From: Clostridia bacterium
GTDB taxonomy: Bacteria; Bacillota; DSM-521; Neomoorellales; SLTJ01
NCBI GenBank assembly: GCA_004347685.1
Contig: SLTJ01000016.1
Span: 1-64,000 of the forward strand
DNA: 64,000 nt
Reading direction: 5' to 3'
In this document: positions 60,167 to 64,000 of the stretch, one piece after another
Numbering within the stretch: position 1 is the stretch's first letter
How the letters are laid out: every line of letters begins with the position of its first letter
Program-made: the position numbers and the translations under genes
The notes under the pieces: model-generated
Databases searched by the model: none
What the model saw: only the letters and a program-made list of their open reading frames with translations
What the model was told of the DNA's origin: nothing

Positions 60167-60715
60167 GTGGTGCTGGTTCTTATGGTCAATGGCAGCCCCC
60201 GGCGGGAAGGTAACACAGATATCCTGCTGGCCGAGGTGGCCCGTTCGGCCCAGGCCAATGGGGCTGAAGTGGAACAGGTGATTCTGGCGGAGAAAAACAT
60301 CGAGGCCTGTAACGGCTGTCTTTCTTGCGAAGCCGTAGGGGAGTGCGCCATCTCAGACGACATGGATGCCCTTTACCCCCGCCTCCGCCATGCTGACGCC
60401 ATTGTCCTGGGCACGCCGGTTTACTTCTGGACGGTCAGCGGTCTCCTGAAACAATTTATGGACCGTACCTATGGTTTGCACTACCAGCGGGACCTGACGG
60501 GCAAAATCGGCGCCGCCGTGGTGGTGGCCGGACGGGCCGGGGGCAGTACGGCTTACGAAACCATCATGGCGTTCTACCAGTTGCACCGCATGTATCCTGC
60601 CGGCGGGGTGATAGCCTACGGCTTGGCCGCCGGGGAAGTCCGCCACGACAGGGAAGGTATGGAGCAGGCCCGCCGCCTGGGCCGTCTCTTGTATCGGCTA
60701 CATGGCAGCCGGTAG
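60167..60715 (+). CDS. NAD(P)H-dependent FMN reductase / iron-sulfur flavoprotein
   Basis: A 182-aa flavodoxin-fold protein. The FMN phosphate loop is LVNGSPRREGNTDILL-like (VNGSPRREGNTD, about residues 8-19). The cysteine motif CNGCLSCEAVGECAISDDM (about 48-66) is the compact 4Fe-4S motif of iron-sulfur flavoproteins (Isf type), and TPVYFWTVSGLLKQFMDR follows. It may supply or drain electrons for a redox step of the island, but this is only suggested by position. GTG 60167 has GGGGAGGA upstream. Confidence 0.8.
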   Translation: MVLVLMVNGSPRREGNTDILLAEVARSAQANGAEVEQVILAEKNIEACNGCLSCEAVGECAISDDMDALYPRLRHADAIVLGTPVYFWTVSGLLKQFMDRTYGLHYQRDLTGKIGAAVVVAGRAGGSTAYETIMAFYQLHRMYPAGGVIAYGLAAGEVRHDREGMEQARRLGRLLYRLHGSR

Positions 60716-60782
60716 GCGGGTAAGTGCTGGGTAGACGCCCACGACGCCCGCGGCGTCATCAGCAGAGGATGAAATTGACGGC

Positions 60783-60869
60783 GAGGTAGGAGGCCAGAAT
60801 TCCAATCTGGAACTGGCGAAGCAAGTTCCTACGAGCCTCCGACCTCTGACCCCCTGCCTCCGATAACCT
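60783..60869 (+). repeat. Hairpin plus heptad element, copy 7
   Basis: GAGGTAGGAGGC (60783-60794) pairs with GCCTCCGACCTC (60835-60846), 11 of 12 positions. The apex resembles copy 1 (about 21 of 25 bases, 60807-60831). Heptad-like units CCGACCT, CTGACCC, CCTGCCT and CCGATAA follow from 60839. Unlike the others this copy is not in front of a start codon; it separates the flavoprotein gene from the convergent DUF3782 gene. A GACGCC / GGCGTC hairpin lies just upstream (60743-60757). Confidence 0.6.
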
Positions 60870-60887
60870 GCGTATGTCTTGAGTGAG

Positions 60888-61637
60888 CTACGCCCACTCA
60901 AAGCTCTGGACTACCATGATCTCTTTTTCCCGGCATTTTGTCAGCATGGCCGAGGTGGCGAAGTGGGTAATGAAAACCTTGACCACTTCTTTCCCGTAAT
61001 GGCTTTTTACAACCTCTGTTTTTCTTTCAAGCTGCCGTATTTTGGCCGAACCGCTTAACCGCAATTCAGCTTCGCCTACGATTACCACTTCCTGGCCGTT
61101 TCGTTTCCCCAGGCCGAGAACATTTATCTCTTCCCCGGCAATTTCGGCTCGAACCAGTCTTTCGGTTATTTCTATCCCGTGCTGCCTCAGGTAGGCCGGT
61201 AGAACCCTGTAGGCTTCGTTCTCCAGGGCATAGCTTACGCTCCTGGCCAGTCCGCCCAGATCGGTCCTGGTGGCGCCAATGGCCCGGGTTAACTTCTGCA
61301 CTTCTACTTCGGTGCGTTTCTGGGCCTCAGCCAGCTCCTCGAGCTTTCGCTCGGTGCGTTTCTGAGCCTCAGCCAGCTCCTCGACCTTTCGCTCGGTGCG
61401 TTTCTGGGCCTCAGCCAGCTCCTCAATCTTTTGCTCGGAACGTTTCTGGGCCTCAGCTAACTGCCCTAGCTTGCCCCCGATGTCCTTGACAATATTTCTA
61501 AGTTCACGAAAGTCCTTTTCCTTAACCAGATCTTCATATCCTGCTTCTACAGTATCCACCATGACTTGGGCCAGAACAGCGGCCTGATCTTCGGAAAAAG
61601 TTTTTCCCAACTTGGTTTTTACTGTCTCAACATGCAC
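60888..61637 (-). CDS. DUF3782-type coiled-coil protein with nuclease-like C-terminus
   Basis: A 249-aa protein. The N-terminal third is helical. Four tandem copies of a 14-residue repeat of the form LAEAQKRTERKLEE (about residues 63-118) form a coiled coil. The C-terminal part has LGGLARSVSYALENEAYRVLP, EINVLGLGKRNGQEVVIVGE and AELRLSGS, the PD-(D/E)XK-like core of the DUF3782 family as I recall it. Function is unknown. GTG 61637 is used; the ribosome binding site is weak. It is transcribed opposite to lonB and convergent with the island. Confidence 0.65.
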   Translation of the reverse strand: MHVETVKTKLGKTFSEDQAAVLAQVMVDTVEAGYEDLVKEKDFRELRNIVKDIGGKLGQLAEAQKRSEQKIEELAEAQKRTERKVEELAEAQKRTERKLEELAEAQKRTEVEVQKLTRAIGATRTDLGGLARSVSYALENEAYRVLPAYLRQHGIEITERLVRAEIAGEEINVLGLGKRNGQEVVIVGEAELRLSGSAKIRQLERKTEVVKSHYGKEVVKVFITHFATSAMLTKCREKEIMVVQSFEWA

Positions 61638-61748
61638 CAGTATTTCCCATCACCCCCACCCTGCTATCACTTCCATTTTACCTGCGTGGGCCGCCTGTGT
61701 CAAAGATTTTCGTCAGGCTGATATCTACTTTCCCGGGTTCGCGGTGAC

Positions 61749-61777
61749 GCATTTTTCCCCGGCGAGCGGAGATAATA
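61749..61777 (+). promoter_or_regulatory. Candidate sigma-F promoter of lonB
   Basis: GGAGATAATA (61768-61777) matches the sigma-F -10 consensus GGNRANAHTR at every position. GCATT (61749-61753), 14 nt upstream, matches the -35 GYWTA at four of five. It is 31 nt upstream of the lonB start. lonB is sigma-F dependent in B. subtilis. Confidence 0.5.
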
Positions 61778-61808
61778 ATATGGGAAGATGTGGAAAGGAG
61801 ATGGAAGC

Positions 61809-63494
61809 ATGAATGGCTGGCCTGCTGGCTTCGGCAGTTTGCTGGCGTTCCTGCAGTTGTTTTTCCTGCTGGTAATTGGTACGTATTTCTGGAACCAGTT
61901 GCGCTCCCAGCAGGGGAATCGGGTAGCAGTGGAGAAGGAATCACGAAAAGAGCTGGAGAAGCTGCAAAAAATGCGGCAGATAAAGCTTTCCGAGCCCTTG
62001 GCCGAGAAGACCAGGCCGCAGAAATTTGAAGAGATAATCGGCCAGGAGGACGGAATCAGGGCCCTGCGGGCCGCCCTCTGCGGTCCCAACCCGCAGCATG
62101 TCATAATTTATGGCCCTCCGGGGGTGGGCAAAACGGCGGCGGCCCGGCTGGTGTTGGAAGAGGCCAAGAGGAACCCGCTTTCCCCTTTCGGCGAGCAGGC
62201 CAGGTTCGTGGAAGTTGACGGGGCTACGGCGCGCTTTGACGAGAGGGGGATTGCGGATCCTTTGATCGGTTCGGTCCATGATCCGATTTACCAGGGGGCT
62301 GGGCCGATGGGCATGGCCGGGATCCCCCAGCCCAAGCCAGGAGCCGTAACCAAGGCCCACGGTGGGGTGTTGTTCATTGACGAAGTCGGGGAACTGCACT
62401 CCATCCAGATCAACAAGCTGCTCAAAGTCCTGGAAGACCGCAGAGTGATGTTGGAGAGCGCCTATTACAGCTCGGAGGATACCAGTATTCCGGCGCATAT
62501 CCATGATATTTTCCAGCAGGGCCTGCCGGCTGATTTCCGCCTGGTGGGGGCTACCACCCGGCTACCGGAGGAAATACCCGCGGCTGTCAGATCCAGGTGC
62601 CTGGAGATATTCTTCCGCGGGCTCCTGCCGGAACAGATCGGGATAATTGCCCGCAATGCAGCGGCCAAGATACAGTACCGACTGGAGGAGGAGGCGGTGG
62701 AGGTAATCCAGAAGTACGCCACCAACGGCCGGGAGGCGGTGAACATGGTACAGATTGCCGCCGGCCTGGCTCTGGGTGAGGGCCGGGGCTCTATTTGCCG
62801 GGAGGATATGGAATGGGTAGTTAACAGTGGCCAGTACTCGCCGCGGCCGGAACGAAAGATTCCGCCCCTGCCTGAAATCGGCGTGGTCAACGGTCTGGCG
62901 GTTTACGGACCTAACCTGGGTACCCTGATTGAACTGGAAACCAGCGTGACCCTGGTAGAAAGGGGCCGGGGGCAGGTGATAGTTACCGGGGTGGTGGAGG
63001 AGGAAGAAGTGGCCAGCGGCAACGGTAGGAAAAGCCGCAGCAAGAGCATGGCCAAGAGTTCGGTGGAGAACGTCCTTACGGCCCTGCGGCGCCACCTGGA
63101 CGTTGATCCCCGGGACTACGACATTCACGTAAATTTCCCGGGAGGGATCCCTCTGGACGGCCCCTCGGCCGGAGTGACCATTGCCACCGCCGTTTACTCA
63201 GCCATCAAACGCATCCCGGTTGATAACGGGGTGGCCATGACCGGAGAGGTATCCATTCGCGGGGCCGTCCGGCCTGTGGGTGGAATCATCCCCAAAATAG
63301 AGGCAGCCAGACAGGCCGGGGCCAGAAAAGTGCTGATACCGAGGGGGAACTGGCAGCAGATGCTGGCCAGGACCCCGGGCCTCGTGGTGGTAGCGGTGGA
63401 TAACCTGCGGGACGTGATCAATGAGGCACTTGTCTGGCCGGAAGAGCGGGTTTACCAGGTATCCTGTTCGGCTCTGCCAGCCGCGCGCCTGTAA
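61809..63494 (+). CDS. lonB: Sporulation Lon-like protease LonB
   Basis: A 561-aa membrane-anchored Lon-like AAA+ protease. An N-terminal hydrophobic helix (about residues 8-26) replaces the long LonA N-domain. The AAA+ module has IIYGPPGVGKTAAA (Walker A, about 97-110) and VLFIDEVGELH (Walker B). The proteolytic domain has catalytic Ser453 in GPSAG and Lys496 in the PKIEAA stretch. ATG 61809 with AAAGGAG at 8 nt is preferred; ATG 61788 is in frame. It is directly upstream of lonA as in Bacillus, but separated from clpX by the island. Confidence 0.93.
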   Translation: MNGWPAGFGSLLAFLQLFFLLVIGTYFWNQLRSQQGNRVAVEKESRKELEKLQKMRQIKLSEPLAEKTRPQKFEEIIGQEDGIRALRAALCGPNPQHVIIYGPPGVGKTAAARLVLEEAKRNPLSPFGEQARFVEVDGATARFDERGIADPLIGSVHDPIYQGAGPMGMAGIPQPKPGAVTKAHGGVLFIDEVGELHSIQINKLLKVLEDRRVMLESAYYSSEDTSIPAHIHDIFQQGLPADFRLVGATTRLPEEIPAAVRSRCLEIFFRGLLPEQIGIIARNAAAKIQYRLEEEAVEVIQKYATNGREAVNMVQIAAGLALGEGRGSICREDMEWVVNSGQYSPRPERKIPPLPEIGVVNGLAVYGPNLGTLIELETSVTLVERGRGQVIVTGVVEEEEVASGNGRKSRSKSMAKSSVENVLTALRRHLDVDPRDYDIHVNFPGGIPLDGPSAGVTIATAVYSAIKRIPVDNGVAMTGEVSIRGAVRPVGGIIPKIEAARQAGARKVLIPRGNWQQMLARTPGLVVVAVDNLRDVINEALVWPEERVYQVSCSALPAARL

Positions 63495-63707
63495 CCTAGG
63501 CAGCAAGCTTGAGGCCGGTGGAGGCCCCGGGCGGCAACAGCCCCGGGGAGCAGCCTTGGAAAAAAACTAGGGTTGCAGGGAAGGACATCTCTGGCGTAGA
63601 ATACACCACAAGGACAAAGTTGAGGTGAGGGTATCCCGGTCTGCTGGTTTTGGCCACGAGACCCCACCTAGAGCCATATGCCCGAAACAAACGAAGGAGG
63701 TGCCCCT

Positions 63708-64000
63708 TTGCCTGACCTGCGGATTAAGGAATTACCCTTGCTGCCGATAAGGGGTGTGCTTGTTTTCCCATATATGGTCATCCATCTGGATGTCGGCCGG
63801 GAAAGGTCTATGGCGGCCATTAACCGGGCCATGATGCGGGACCATCTCATCTTCCTGGCCATGCAAAAAGAAACTCAGGCCGAAGAACCCAGTGAAGAAG
63901 GCATTTACAGCGTCGGTACCGTAGCTGAAATAAAGCAACTGCTGAAATTGCCCGGCGGTACCGTGCGCATTTTGGTGGAAGGATTGGGCCGGGCGAAGAT
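63708..64000 (+). CDS. lon: Lon protease LonA, 5-prime part (runs off the window)
   Basis: About 97 codons of the Lon N-terminal substrate-binding domain: LPLLPIRGVLVFPYMVIHLDVGR at the start, then GIYSVGTVAEIKQLLKLPGG and VLVEG-like RILVEGLGRAK at the window edge. TTG 63708 with AAGGAGG 7 nt upstream is the likely start. An in-frame ATG at 63678 exists, but no ribosome binding site precedes it. The 213-nt gap after lonB holds a CCCCGGG-type hairpin (about 63525-63548) without a T tail. Confidence 0.92.
   Translation, partial: MPDLRIKELPLLPIRGVLVFPYMVIHLDVGRERSMAAINRAMMRDHLIFLAMQKETQAEEPSEEGIYSVGTVAEIKQLLKLPGGTVRILVEGLGRAK

Noticed and set aside
63525-63548. CCCCGGG-type hairpin after lonB as a terminator
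   Set aside because: It is followed by a run of A, not T, on the coding strand; lonB and lonA may well be cotranscribed.
1-64000. CRISPR arrays, rRNA, tRNA genes, intact insertion sequences, T-box or known riboswitches
   Set aside because: Read for on both strands; no repeat-spacer pattern, cloverleaf, transposase or recognisable aptamer was found.

Overview
The window reads as a chromosomal segment of a GC-rich, endospore-forming, anaerobic Firmicute of the Moorella / Thermanaeromonas / Desulfotomaculum type. This is inferred from gene content, not from a search. Supporting points are spoIVB, spo0A, spoIIM, dacF and lonB, frequent TTG and GTG starts with strong AGGAGG sites, a selenocysteine formate dehydrogenase, a multiheme cytochrome c and a complex I operon without a complete NADH-input module. 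No rRNA, tRNA, CRISPR array or intact insertion sequence was seen.

Layout. 1-16.3 kb is a conserved sporulation, cell-envelope and nucleoside-salvage block: spoIVB, spo0A, steA-like, glycosyltransferase, MraY-like enzyme, DUF3866, NUDIX, ComB-like, spoIIM, xerD, deoB, purine nucleoside phosphorylase, DUF1614, pyrimidine-nucleoside phosphorylase, dacF. 16.4-17.1 kb is a VapBC-like pair. 17.2-19.3 kb (minus) is a ten-CXXCH cytochrome with a stalk-like domain. 19.8-35.6 kb is an energy block: rnhB, a NuoF-fragment/GltD fusion, nuoABCDIHJKLMN, yraN, and fdhA read through an in-frame UGA. 35.6-44 kb is mostly minus-strand accessory DNA: Uma2 and Rpn-like remnants, a SEC-C protein, an SF1 helicase-nuclease gene scrambled by an internal inversion, and DUF1015. 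44.1-48.3 kb holds an amidohydrolase, tig, clpP and clpX. 48.6-60.7 kb is a catabolic cluster whose gene order resembles an ATP-dependent ketone (acetophenone-type) carboxylase, followed by an acyl-CoA-ligase-like gene, a UroD-like gene, a large PucR/CdaR regulator and an iron-sulfur flavoprotein. 60.9-64 kb holds DUF3782, lonB and the start of lonA.

How the parts may work together. The Nuo membrane arm and quinone-side subunits are complete, but nuoE, the NADH/FMN part of nuoF, and nuoG are absent. The GltD fusion and FdhA are the obvious candidate electron-input proteins, which would suit growth on NADPH and formate. The carboxylase cluster interrupts the usual clpX-lonB-lonA synteny and looks like an inserted island with its own regulator.

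A notable non-coding feature is a dispersed element made of a hairpin followed by tandem 7-nt units (consensus CYRACYT). Four copies are phased closely onto the Shine-Dalgarno region of the next gene. Sporulation promoters can be read directly: a sigma-H site plus a 0A box before spo0A, a sigma-G-like site before dacF, and a sigma-F-like site before lonB.
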